Shown one piece after another: positions 1 to 7,401 of a stretch of 35,158 nt of DNA. Made by a program: the position numbers and the translations under genes. The number at the start of each line of letters is the position of its first letter. Position 1 is the stretch's first letter. This stretch comes from Nocardia seriolae NBRC 15557. Its GTDB lineage: Bacteria > Actinomycetota > Actinomycetes > Mycobacteriales > Mycobacteriaceae. The notes below the pieces were generated by a model. The model saw only the letters and a program-made list of their open reading frames with translations. It did not search any database and was not told the DNA's origin. The stretch spans positions 1-35,158 of the forward strand of contig NZ_BJWY01000079.1 of the NCBI RefSeq assembly GCF_007990715.1. Reading direction: 5' to 3'.

Positions 1-111
1 TGCCGTATCCCGCCGATCCCGGCCCGCGGACTGCACGCATCACCTTCTCGGGACAACCCCACAAGGTTCTTGCTGCATGACGCCGGGATGCCGTGGCTGA
101 TCTCGCGGTGT

Positions 112-154
112 GGGGGCTGGGGCTGCTCGCTGCGCTCGCAACCCAGCCACCCCC
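112..154. terminator. GC-rich hairpin, possible terminator
   Basis: GGCTGGG at 115-121 pairs with CCCAGCC at 142-148, and three further G:C pairs follow across a bulged A. The loop is about 20 nt and contains CTCGCTGCGCTCGC. No T-run follows directly, so it may be a Rho-assisted terminator or a dispersed palindromic element. The rest of 1-225 holds no gene I can support. Confidence 0.35.
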
Positions 155-194
155 TCTCCCTCATCCAGGCGTCCTTGTCTTTCTTCTTTTCTCT

Positions 195-222
195 TTCGGT
201 CTTTTGGCTCTTCGGTCTTTTG
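195..222. repeat. Two 12-bp direct repeats in a pyrimidine-rich tract
   Basis: TTCGGTCTTTTG occurs at 195-206 and again at 211-222, a 16-bp period. The surrounding 165-235 is T-rich on the plus strand and much lower in GC than its surroundings. It lies just past the stop codon of the minus-strand amidohydrolase. Function unknown. Confidence 0.5.
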
Positions 223-225
223 CTT

Positions 226-1491
226 TTAATCGTTGGGTTTTGGTGCTTCGAGTGAGTGGGTGCGGGTGGTGCGGGCGGTTATTCGGCCAGCTTTGAAGAC
301 GTAGTTTCGGTCGGGCCGGTCCAGAAGGGCGTCGGCGATGCGGTGGGTCGAGAGGATTACGAGGTCGGCTTGGGCGCCGATTCGAAGGCCGTAGCGTTCA
401 GCGATTCCGATTGCTCGGGCGGCATCGTCGGTGGCCATGGCGAGAATTCGATTCAAGTCTTGCGGGCCCGATAGGTGGGCGGTTTGAGCGAGGAACAGTC
501 CGACGTCGAGCATGTCGGCGTTGCCGTAGGGCGTGAAGGCGTTGCGGATGTTGTTGGAGGAGAAGGCGGTCGTGATGCCCGCCTGCCAGAGTTCGCGGAT
601 CGGGGCTATGCCGCGACGGACGTTGGTCGTGTCGGAGCGGCCGCCCAGGTGCATGTCGGTGGCGGGGAGCGGGATCACCGAGATTCCCGCGGACGCCAGG
701 TGTTCGAGGGTTCTGGCTCGATCGGCGGGTGGAAGGGCGGCCAGGGATGTCATGTGGCCGAGCGAGACTCGGCCCTGGCGGCCGGTGCGTTCGGTGACCT
801 CGGCGATGTAGTCGGCCATGGCGTAGCGGGGGTCGGTGGCATCGTCGGCGAAGTCGGCGTGGATATCGAGCGGGACGTCGAATTCGAGGGCCAGATCGAA
901 GATCAGGTCGATGTGGCGGCGGCAATCCTCGACCGTGCGTTCGTTGTAGGCGCAGCCGCCGAGGACATCGGCTCCCGCGTAGAGACTCTCGCGGAGCAGG
1001 CCGAGGGTACCGGGAGATTGCAGGATGCCCTCCTGGGGGAAGGCGACGATCTGGAGGTCGAGCGCCTCGCGGTATTCCTCGCGCAGGTCCAGCAGCGCGG
1101 TGACGCCGCGGAGGCCGACGATCGGGTCGACGTCCGGGTGGGCGCGAATCGCGGTGGTGCCATTGCCGATTGCCATATCGAGGACCCGCCGCGCCCGGTC
1201 GCGAATCCCGCTGACCGTGAAGCCGCGTTTGAGTTCGGCGGTGACGTTGGTCGCTCCGGAAAGCGTGCCGTCGGGATTCGCCTTCTCCGAATCGAGCAGT
1301 GCCTTGTCGAGGTGCAGGTGGGATTCGATGAGTCCGGGTATGACCACCCTTCCCGCGCAATCGATTTCGTACTGGCCCAGGTCGGTGAGCCCGGTCCCGA
1401 CGGCGGTGATCACACCGTCGGTGATGGCGATGTCGACCAATTCCGCATCGTCGGCGATACGTGCGTCCCGCAGGACCAAATCCACCGTCAT
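226..1491 (-). CDS. Cytosine-deaminase-like amidohydrolase, paralogue A
   Basis: A 421-aa amidohydrolase-superfamily protein, closest in motif pattern to cytosine deaminase (CodA) and related metal-dependent hydrolases that cut C-N bonds in heterocycles. The ATG at 1491 is chosen because GGGAGG sits 7 nt upstream; longer frames read through the promoter. Visible motifs are HLHLDK with metal-ligand His58 and His60, His211 in LDIHADF, and His246 in SLGHM. The position of the metal-binding Asp (D313 in E. coli CodA) is filled by Asn in SSNNIRNAFTPYG (Asn313), whereas paralogue B keeps Asp. It shares VGLRGV, IVAFPQ-G and TPYG stretches with paralogue B, so the two arose by duplication. It lies downstream of the GntR gene on the same strand, with a GTATAC site 27 bp before its start. 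The substrate cannot be read from sequence. Confidence 0.88.
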   Translation of the reverse strand: MTVDLVLRDARIADDAELVDIAITDGVITAVGTGLTDLGQYEIDCAGRVVIPGLIESHLHLDKALLDSEKANPDGTLSGATNVTAELKRGFTVSGIRDRARRVLDMAIGNGTTAIRAHPDVDPIVGLRGVTALLDLREEYREALDLQIVAFPQEGILQSPGTLGLLRESLYAGADVLGGCAYNERTVEDCRRHIDLIFDLALEFDVPLDIHADFADDATDPRYAMADYIAEVTERTGRQGRVSLGHMTSLAALPPADRARTLEHLASAGISVIPLPATDMHLGGRSDTTNVRRGIAPIRELWQAGITTAFSSNNIRNAFTPYGNADMLDVGLFLAQTAHLSGPQDLNRILAMATDDAARAIGIAERYGLRIGAQADLVILSTHRIADALLDRPDRNYVFKAGRITARTTRTHSLEAPKPND

Positions 1492-1518
1492 GACAACCTC
1501 CCGGAACAAAGTGACTAC

Positions 1519-1529
1519 TTTGTATACGA
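1519..1529 (-). promoter_or_regulatory. Putative GntR operator A
   Basis: On the minus strand it reads TCGTATACAAA, with palindromic core GTATAC. It sits 27 bp before the amidohydrolase start and is identical to operator C. The GT-AC core fits the style of operators bound by FCD-type GntR proteins. Assignment to the adjacent GntR is inference. Confidence 0.6.
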
Positions 1530-1570
1530 GAGCCGTGTTTCGTCCCGGGACGGGAATTGCTGCGCCGGTG

Positions 1571-2257
1571 TTACAAAGCCCGCGACGCCGAACTCGCCTG
1601 TCCCGCACCGCTATCGGAGCACTTCCGGAACCGATAGGCCGACGCCGCATGCGAAATGTGCGCGGCCACCACCGCGGCCGCCCGATCCGGATCCCCGGCC
1701 TCGAGCGCCGCGCAGATCTCCTCGTGCTCGCGCCACGAATCCCCGGCCCGCCGCGGCAATTCGACCGAGTACACCCAGGCGATCTTCCAACTCAACTGCA
1801 TGGTCAGCTGCGCCAGCAGCGTGCTGCCCGAAGCCTCCGCGAGCACCTCGTGGAACCGGCTGTTGAGCCGCGCCAACTCATCCAACCGCCCCGCCGCCAC
1901 CGCATCCTGCCCCAGCGCCGTCAATTCCTTGAGCCGCCCGAGCTGCTCCGGAGTCCGCCGCACCGCCGCCCGCGACGCGCACAACGGTTCCAGCCGCGCC
2001 CGGATCTCCAGCAGATCGGCCGCCTCCTCCTCGGTGAGTGCCGCCACGAACACCCCCGCATACGGCCGTGACGAGGCGAATCCCTCCGCCTGGAGCGTCC
2101 GCAGCGCCTCGCGCACCGGCACCCGGGACACGCCGTGCCGCTCCGCGATCGCCTCCTCGGTCAGCCGCTGACCCGGGCTGTACGCGCCACGAATGATGTC
2201 GTCACGAATGGCGCGGCACAGCTGCTGCGGTGTCATGCGCCCGGCGGTGCTGGTCAC
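1571..2257 (-). CDS. GntR-family transcriptional regulator, FCD subfamily
   Basis: A 228-aa regulator. The N-terminal winged helix-turn-helix covers about residues 8-72 and includes the GntR signature GVSRVPVREALRTLQAEG. The rest is an all-helical FCD ligand-binding domain with the usual His residues (FHEVLAEA, WREHEEICAAL, AAHISHA), which in this family bind a metal and a small carboxylate-type effector. The GTG at 2257 is preferred because GAGGA lies 4 nt upstream; the in-frame ATG at 2236 has no ribosome binding site. It is divergent from the TSUP permease and upstream of amidohydrolase A on the same strand. A TCGTATGCAAA site lies 33 bp before its own start, suggesting autoregulation. It is the obvious candidate regulator of the whole 0.2-7.4 kb cluster. 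Confidence 0.9.
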   Translation of the reverse strand: MTSTAGRMTPQQLCRAIRDDIIRGAYSPGQRLTEEAIAERHGVSRVPVREALRTLQAEGFASSRPYAGVFVAALTEEEAADLLEIRARLEPLCASRAAVRRTPEQLGRLKELTALGQDAVAAGRLDELARLNSRFHEVLAEASGSTLLAQLTMQLSWKIAWVYSVELPRRAGDSWREHEEICAALEAGDPDRAAAVVAAHISHAASAYRFRKCSDSGAGQASSASRAL

Positions 2258-2290
2258 GGCGTCCTCATCCGGCGATCGGTGAAACAGGGC

Positions 2291-2301
2291 TTTGCATACG
2301 A
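2291..2301 (-). promoter_or_regulatory. Putative GntR operator B (autoregulatory)
   Basis: The minus strand reads TCGTATGCAAA, one base different from operators A and C. It lies 33 bp upstream of the GntR start in the 187-bp region divergent with the TSUP permease. Confidence 0.5.
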
Positions 2302-2406
2302 TCCATCGTGGCCTCGCCCGACGGGATCCCGCAAATCTACTGCACCGCCAGCGCATAAGCGGGCCAGACTGTGCCGCAGTACTTTCAGCTCGCTGAGCTG
2401 CGGCGG

Positions 2407-2417
2407 TTTGTATACGA
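2407..2417 (+). promoter_or_regulatory. Putative GntR operator C
   Basis: The plus strand reads TTTGTATACGA, the exact reverse complement of operator A's minus-strand reading. It ends 27 bp before the TSUP permease start and overlaps a -10-like TACGAT at 2413-2418, the position expected for repression. Confidence 0.6.
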
Positions 2418-2444
2418 TGCGCCCATTCTGTCCGGAAGGATTTC

Positions 2445-3188
2445 ATGGATCCCGCGCATCTCGTCCTCCTGTCCGCCGCCGGTTTCGGGGCGGGCGTCTG
2501 CAATGCCCTCGCCGGCGGCGGCAGCCTGCTGTCGTTCCCCGCCCTGCTGGCCACCGGTCTGCCACCGGTAACGGCGACGGTCACCAACTCGGTCTCGGTC
2601 TGGCCCGGCTACCTGGGCGGGGCCGCCGCACTGCGAAAACGTCTCGACGAACACCGAACCCTGGTACCGGGATTGGTGCTGACCGGTGTGGCCGGGGCCA
2701 GCGGTGGCGTCATCGCCCTGCTGGCCGCACCGCCCAAGGTCTTCGCCGCGATCGTGCCGTACCTGATCCTGTCCGCGACCCTGCTGTTCGCCGCCCAGCC
2801 CGCGGTATCGCGCAGACTCGCCGCCCACGGCGGCGATTCGCGCCTGCGCTTGTTCGCGGGCGTGTTCCTCGGCGCGGCCTACGGCGCGTACTTCAACGGC
2901 GGTATGGGCATCGTGCTGCTGACCGCCCTGGCCCTGGGCATCGACGCCTCGATCACCGGGCTCAACGGCCTGAAAAGCCTGCTCACCCTGACGGTTTCGA
3001 CCACCGCCATGCTGACGGTCGCGGTGTTCGGACCGGTGCAGTGGTGGGCCGTAGCGGTACTGGCCCCGGCCTGTCTGCTGGGCGGAGTGGCAGGCGCGCG
3101 GCTGGCGGACCGCCTGCGCCCGAGCGTCTTCCGATCCGTGGTCATCGTGTTCGGCCTCGGTGCCGGAACCGCCATATTGCTGTCCTGA
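2445..3188 (+). CDS. TSUP-family (TauE/SafE) membrane permease
   Basis: A 247-aa polytopic membrane protein of the sulfite exporter TauE/SafE (TSUP) family. The ATG is supported by GGAAGGA 6 nt upstream. The family hallmark is an N-terminal half starting with a Gly-rich helix (GFGAGVCNALAGGGSLLSFP) followed by TNSVSVWPGYLGG, repeated in inverted topology in the second half (YGAYFNGGMGIVLLTAL). About eight hydrophobic helices are expected. TSUP members move small anions such as sulfite, sulfonates or organic carboxylates. Here it sits between a GntR regulator and an amidohydrolase 33 bp downstream, so it probably exports a product or imports a substrate of that pathway. Direction and substrate are not predictable. 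Confidence 0.88.
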   Translation: MDPAHLVLLSAAGFGAGVCNALAGGGSLLSFPALLATGLPPVTATVTNSVSVWPGYLGGAAALRKRLDEHRTLVPGLVLTGVAGASGGVIALLAAPPKVFAAIVPYLILSATLLFAAQPAVSRRLAAHGGDSRLRLFAGVFLGAAYGAYFNGGMGIVLLTALALGIDASITGLNGLKSLLTLTVSTTAMLTVAVFGPVQWWAVAVLAPACLLGGVAGARLADRLRPSVFRSVVIVFGLGAGTAILLS

Positions 3189-3221
3189 CCGAATCTTCGC
3201 AGACCCCAGGTGGTATCTCAC

Positions 3222-4421
3222 ATGAACGATCTCCTGCTGACCGGCGGCCGCCCGTGGACCCCGGGCAATCCGGTGACTCCCGCCGATATCCTCATTCGTG
3301 ACGGCCGCATCGCCGCCATCACCCCCGGCCTGACCGCCGACGGAATGCCGTCCGTGGATCTGGCCGGGGCCCTGGTATTCCCGGGCTTGGTCGACGCGCA
3401 CTGCCATCTCGACAAGACCATGTACGGCGGCCCCTGGGTCCCCAACACCGGCGGCCGCACCCTGGCCGGTCGCATCGCCAATGGCGAGGGCCGCCGCGAC
3501 GAACTCGGGCTGCCCAGCCTCCACTACGCCTCGAACCTGCTGGGCGCCATGGTGTCCGGCGGCACCGCGCACGTCCGCAGCCACATCGATATCGATCCGG
3601 AGATCGGTCTGCGCGGAGTGGAGGCGGTGCGCACCGCGGCCGCCCGGCACGCCGATCGGGTCGACGTGCAACTGGTCGCCTTCCCGCAGGGCGGCCTGCT
3701 GTCCCGGACCGGAACCGCGAAACTCCTCGAGGCCGCGCTCGCCGAGGGCGTGGAGGTGATCGGCGGCCTGGATCCCGCGGGTGTCGACGGCGATCCGGTC
3801 GGCCAGCTGGATCTGCTGTTCGGCCTGGCCGAGAAGTACGGGGTGGGAATCGATATCCATCTGCACGACCGCGGCGCACTCGGAGCCTGGCAGTACGACC
3901 TGATCGTAGCGCGCACCAGGGCGACCGGCCTGTCGGGCCGGGTCACCATCAGTCATGCCTACGCCATGGGCGAGCTCCCGGCCGACGAGCAGCGGCGCAT
4001 CGCCGAAAGTCTTGCCGAGGCAGGAGTTTCCATGGTCACCTGCGCGGTCGGCGACGCCCCGGTGGTGCCGGTGCGAGTGATGGCGGCGGCCGGAGCGCGC
4101 CTCGCGCTGGGCAATGACGGCATCCGCGACCTGTGGACCCCTTACGGCGATGGCGACATGCTGCGCCGAATCATGCAGGTGGCCCTCCGCGATCGGCTGG
4201 TCGCCGACCCCGAGATCGAATCGGCGCTGCCGGCCGGAACCTACGGAGGCGCTGCGGTACTGGGCGTCGGCGACTACGGGCTCACCGTCGGATCGAACGC
4301 CGACCTGTTCGCCGTGCCCGCCGAAACCCCTGCCGCCGCGGTAGTTTCGGTCCCTCCCCGCAGCCTGGTCGTCAAACGCGGCCGCGTGGTCGCCCGTGAC
4401 GGTCACCTGCTCGCCGACTGA
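3222..4421 (+). CDS. Cytosine-deaminase-like amidohydrolase, paralogue B
   Basis: A 399-aa amidohydrolase of the cytosine deaminase group. Start ATG 3222 follows AGGTGG with 8-nt spacing; an upstream GTG at 3210 would overlap this site. Catalytic features appear complete: HCHLDK (His60, His62), His213 in DIHLHD, His245 in TISHAYAMG and Asp299 in LGNDGIRDLWTPYG. It carries the same landmarks as paralogue A (PEIGLRGV, VAFPQGG, EVIGG), but overall the two have diverged widely and may act on successive or different substrates. It is 33 bp downstream of the TSUP permease and probably co-transcribed with it. Family members deaminate or hydrolyse cytosine, isoguanine, N-alkylammelides and similar heterocycles. 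Confidence 0.9.
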   Translation: MNDLLLTGGRPWTPGNPVTPADILIRDGRIAAITPGLTADGMPSVDLAGALVFPGLVDAHCHLDKTMYGGPWVPNTGGRTLAGRIANGEGRRDELGLPSLHYASNLLGAMVSGGTAHVRSHIDIDPEIGLRGVEAVRTAAARHADRVDVQLVAFPQGGLLSRTGTAKLLEAALAEGVEVIGGLDPAGVDGDPVGQLDLLFGLAEKYGVGIDIHLHDRGALGAWQYDLIVARTRATGLSGRVTISHAYAMGELPADEQRRIAESLAEAGVSMVTCAVGDAPVVPVRVMAAAGARLALGNDGIRDLWTPYGDGDMLRRIMQVALRDRLVADPEIESALPAGTYGGAAVLGVGDYGLTVGSNADLFAVPAETPAAAVVSVPPRSLVVKRGRVVARDGHLLAD

Positions 4422-4432
4422 TCGGCCGCTGA

Positions 4433-4443
4433 TCGTATACGAA
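4433..4443 (+). promoter_or_regulatory. Putative GntR operator D
   Basis: The plus strand reads TCGTATACGAA and contains the perfect 10-bp palindrome TCGTATACGA at 4433-4442. It lies in the 80-bp gap between amidohydrolase B and the ABC ATPase gene, 58 bp before the ATPase start, so it would control the transport genes. Confidence 0.6.
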
Positions 4444-4501
4444 ACAATCGTGTAATCGCATGGACCGCAACCGGCAATGAGCCGCCGATAGAACTGTGAC
4501 C

Positions 4502-5346
4502 ATGCGCACCACCCCTGCGCCAGCCGTCGAAGGCCAAGGCCCGGACGGGAATACGGAGGCCGCCCACGGCGGCAATGTATACACCGACCCCGCCCTGGCC
4601 TTCCACGACGTCGGCCTGACCTTCGAGAACGGCACCCACGCCCTCGACGGCATCCACATCGCCATCCGCCCCGGCGAATTCGTCTCCCTGGTCGGCTCCT
4701 CGGGCTGCGGCAAGTCCACCCTGCTGCGCCTGGCCGCAGGATTCGAAAAGCCCACCACCGGAACGGTGTCCGTGGCCTCCGCCAAGGTCGGCTACGTCTT
4801 CCAGGAAGCGACCCTGCTGCCGTGACGCTCGGTGCTGCGCAATGTCGAACTGCCCGCCGAACTCGCGGGCACCGACAAGAACACCCGCCGCGCCGCCGCC
4901 CGGTCAGCCTTGGACCTGGTCGGTCTGACCGGCTTCGAGAACCACAAGCCCGCACAACTTTCCGGCGGCATGCGTATGCGCGCCTCCATCGCTCGCGCCC
5001 TGACCGGAGCCCCCGAACTGTTCCTGTTCGACGAGCCCTTCGGCGCACTGGACGAGATCACCCGCCAACGCCTGAACGAAGAGGTGAGCGCCCTGTACCG
5101 GCGATCGGCCTTCACCGGAGTGTTCGTCACCCACTCGGTGGCCGAGGCGGTGTTCATGTCCACCCGCGTGATCGTCCTGACCGGACGCCCGGGCCGGGTG
5201 GCGGCGGATATCGCAGTGCCCCTCGACTTCCCGCGCAAACCGGACTCCCGCTACGCGCCCGAATTCGGCGCGATCGCGGCACAGGTCTCGGCGGCCCTGC
5301 ACGAGGCCGAAGGCGGCAGGCGCAGCCCCGGAGGCGGGCCGCATGA
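4502..5346 (+). pseudogene. ABC importer ATPase (SsuB/TauB/ThiZ type), interrupted
   Basis: An ATPase of the nitrate/taurine/pyrimidine-type importers, broken in two places. Reading from 4502, the first part has Walker A (VGSSGCGKSTLLR) and the Q-loop (GYVFQEATLLP), then an in-frame TGA at 4823-4825. The same frame continues as RSVLRNVELP, then the signature LSGGMRMR, Walker B LFLFDEPFGALD and the H-loop VTHSVAEAVF. In relatives the break is TLLP-W-RSV, so one TGG to TGA change explains it. The second lesion is near 5310-5343: after VSAALHEAE the frame runs on to 6271 through the permease gene, whereas a one-base shift gives the expected stop TGA at 5344-5346 overlapping the permease ATG. The 845-nt length from start to that stop is not a multiple of three, which agrees. 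A GTG at 4832 could restart, but the product would lack Walker A. Sequence error cannot be excluded. Confidence 0.8.
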
Positions 5347-6218
5347 CCGCCGCGACCGCAGCAACCGCCCTGATCATGACCGAAACCGACAGCGAGACCG
5401 CACCGCGGCCCGGCCCGCGAAAGCTCCACTGGCCCTTCGTCATCGCCCCCATCCGGGTACTCGCTCCGATGCTGGTCTTCGCGTTGGTCATGGCGGCTTG
5501 GACCATCGCCAGCCATTTCCTCATCCCCGCCGAATCCCGCTTCCTGCTGCCCTCGCCCGAAGCGGTGATATCGAAGGGGCTGCTCGATGCCGCCACCCGG
5601 ACCGAGATCCTCTCGGCCTTGGCGTCCACCGTGCAGATCGCGCTGGTCGGCCTGGCGATCGCCATTGTGGCGGGTGTCGGGTTCGCGGTGATCATGAGCC
5701 AGGCGCGGTGGGCGGAGTACTCGCTCTACCCGTATGCCGTGATTCTCCAGACGATTCCGGTGCTGGCGGTGGTTCCGCTGTTCGGCTTCTGGTTCGGTTA
5801 CGAGTTCGGCAGCCGCGTCATCGTCTGCGTCATGGTGTCGCTGTTCCCGGTCATCACCAACACCCTGTTCGGCCTGAAATCGGTGCAGCCCGCCGAGCAC
5901 GATCTGTTCACCCTGCACGGCGCGAACCGGTGGCAGCGGCTGCTGAAACTGCAACTGCCCGCAGCGCTTCCGGCCATGATCTCCGGTTTCAAGATCTCGG
6001 CGGGGATGGCGGTGATCGGCTCCATCGTCGCCGATTTCTTCTTCCGGCAGGGCGAGCCCGGCATCGGCCGGATGATCGACGTCTACCGCCAGCGCCTGGC
6101 CACCGAGGAGCTGCTCACCGCCCTGCTGCTGTCCTCGCTGGTCGGCCTGATCCTGTTCTGGATCTTCGACTTCCTGGCGGGACACGTGGACCGTGCCCAC
6201 GGCAAGCGCGCCGAATAG
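5343..6218 (+). CDS. ABC transporter permease (SsuC/ThiX type)
   Basis: A 291-aa inner-membrane permease of the binding-protein-dependent transport family, of the type used for taurine, alkanesulfonate and pyrimidine uptake. The start at 5343 has GGAGG about 8 nt upstream and overlaps the inferred ancestral stop of the ATPase gene. The first hydrophobic segment is around residues 38-58, several more follow, and the EAA-like loop reads EHDLFTLHGANRWQRLLKLQLPAAL (in part), the contact site for the ATPase. The gene is intact even though the ATPase gene before it is broken, so the permease either uses another ATPase or the ATPase lesions are recent or artefactual. The substrate-binding lipoprotein follows 49 bp downstream. 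Confidence 0.9.
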   Translation: MTAATAATALIMTETDSETAPRPGPRKLHWPFVIAPIRVLAPMLVFALVMAAWTIASHFLIPAESRFLLPSPEAVISKGLLDAATRTEILSALASTVQIALVGLAIAIVAGVGFAVIMSQARWAEYSLYPYAVILQTIPVLAVVPLFGFWFGYEFGSRVIVCVMVSLFPVITNTLFGLKSVQPAEHDLFTLHGANRWQRLLKLQLPAALPAMISGFKISAGMAVIGSIVADFFFRQGEPGIGRMIDVYRQRLATEELLTALLLSSLVGLILFWIFDFLAGHVDRAHGKRAE

Positions 6219-6267
6219 TAGCCGAACCGCTTCTCCCGCAACCTGTTTCAACCCTCAAGGAATGCTC

Positions 6268-7401
6268 GTGAACAAACGTGTCCTCGCCGCTGCCGCCGTC
6301 CTCGGCAGTGTCGCACTCACCGCCGCTTGCGGTGGCGGCACCACCGCTCCCAAGCCCACCGGACAGGGTGCGCTGGCCGGTGTCTGCCCGTCCACCATCG
6401 TCATCCAAACCGACTGGTTCGCCACGCCGGAGCGCGCGGCCGCCTATCGACTCGTCGGCCCCAACGGCACCGTCGACGTCAAGAAGGGCGCGTACTCCGG
6501 CCCGCTCGGCGACACCGGCGTGAATGTCGAAGTGCGACTGGGCGGCCCGTTCCTGGGCGGCCAGCCCGTGCCCGCCCAGATGTACCAGGACAACTCCATC
6601 ACCCTGGGCCTGGTCCCCACCGACGAGCAGGTCCGGGCCAAGGCCAAGTTCCCGCTGACCGGAGTCTTCGCCTCGCTGAACAAGAACCCGCAGATCGTCA
6701 TGTGGGATCCGGCCACCTACACGGTCAACTCGTGGAAGGACATCGCCGCGACCGGCGCTCCGATCCTGTACTCCGAGGGGAAGATCTACATGGACTACCT
6801 GATCGCCAACGGGTATGTGAAGAAGGAACAGGCCGACGCCTCCTACGACGGCACCCCGAGCCGCTTCGTCGCCGAACACGGGCGAGTCATGCAGCAGGCA
6901 TACGTCTCCAACGAGCCGTACCGCTGGGAGCGCGACGTGAAGGGCTGGCAGAAGCTCACCGGCCACCTGCTCGTCGCCGACGCCGGTTACGAGAGCTACC
7001 CGCACGCCTGGTCGGTCCGCAGTGGCGAACTCGACAAGCTGCGCCCCTGCCTGCAGAAACTGGTCCCGATGCTGCAGCAGTCCGAGATCGACTACGTCAC
7101 CAACCCCGACGTCACCAACGCGGCCCTGCTGCGCATCGCCCAGACCATCCTGGACGGCCCGCCCATCACCGCGGGCGGCAATGCGGCCTCGGTCCCGACG
7201 CAGCTGAAGGAGAAGATCGTCGCCAATGGCACCGGCAGCACCCTGGGCGGTTTCGACCTCGACCGCGTCGATCGCGCCATCGCCCAGGTGACCCCGCTGC
7301 TGCGCGCCAAGGGCCAGCAGGTCCCCGACAATCTGGCGGCCGCCGACCTGGTGACCAACGAATTCATCGACCCGGCGAAGGGTCTCAAACAGCAGGGCTG
7401 A
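6268..7401 (+). CDS. ABC transporter substrate-binding lipoprotein (NMT1/ThiY-like)
   Basis: A 377-aa lipoprotein that would capture substrate outside the membrane for the permease upstream. GTG 6268 is chosen because AAGGA lies 6 nt upstream; the ATG at 6262 is too close to that site. The signal peptide ends in lipobox LTAAC, with Cys at about residue 20. The mature part begins with CPSTIVIQTDWFATPE, typical of NitT/TauT/pyrimidine-precursor binding proteins, followed by two alpha/beta lobes without internal repeats. The gene looks complete. Its 3' end overlaps the convergent PaaK-like gene by 17 bp. Its neighbours suggest that the ligand is the substrate of the two amidohydrolases, possibly a heterocycle; this is inference. 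Confidence 0.85.
   Translation: MNKRVLAAAAVLGSVALTAACGGGTTAPKPTGQGALAGVCPSTIVIQTDWFATPERAAAYRLVGPNGTVDVKKGAYSGPLGDTGVNVEVRLGGPFLGGQPVPAQMYQDNSITLGLVPTDEQVRAKAKFPLTGVFASLNKNPQIVMWDPATYTVNSWKDIAATGAPILYSEGKIYMDYLIANGYVKKEQADASYDGTPSRFVAEHGRVMQQAYVSNEPYRWERDVKGWQKLTGHLLVADAGYESYPHAWSVRSGELDKLRPCLQKLVPMLQQSEIDYVTNPDVTNAALLRIAQTILDGPPITAGGNAASVPTQLKEKIVANGTGSTLGGFDLDRVDRAIAQVTPLLRAKGQQVPDNLAAADLVTNEFIDPAKGLKQQG

Noticed and set aside
4576..4583. TGTATACA inside the ATPase coding region as a fifth GntR site
   Set aside because: It lacks the flanking TCG/RAA bases of the other four sites and encodes ordinary residues; probably chance, though not excluded.
4823..4825. TGA read as selenocysteine in the ABC ATPase
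   Set aside because: The conserved residue expected is Trp, not Cys, no selenocysteine hairpin is evident, and the gene has a second lesion.
2385..5048. Very long open frame on the minus strand across the TSUP and amidohydrolase B genes
   Set aside because: Low-complexity Arg/Gly/Gln-rich translation with no recognisable domain, fully antisense to well-supported genes; an effect of high GC at third codon positions.
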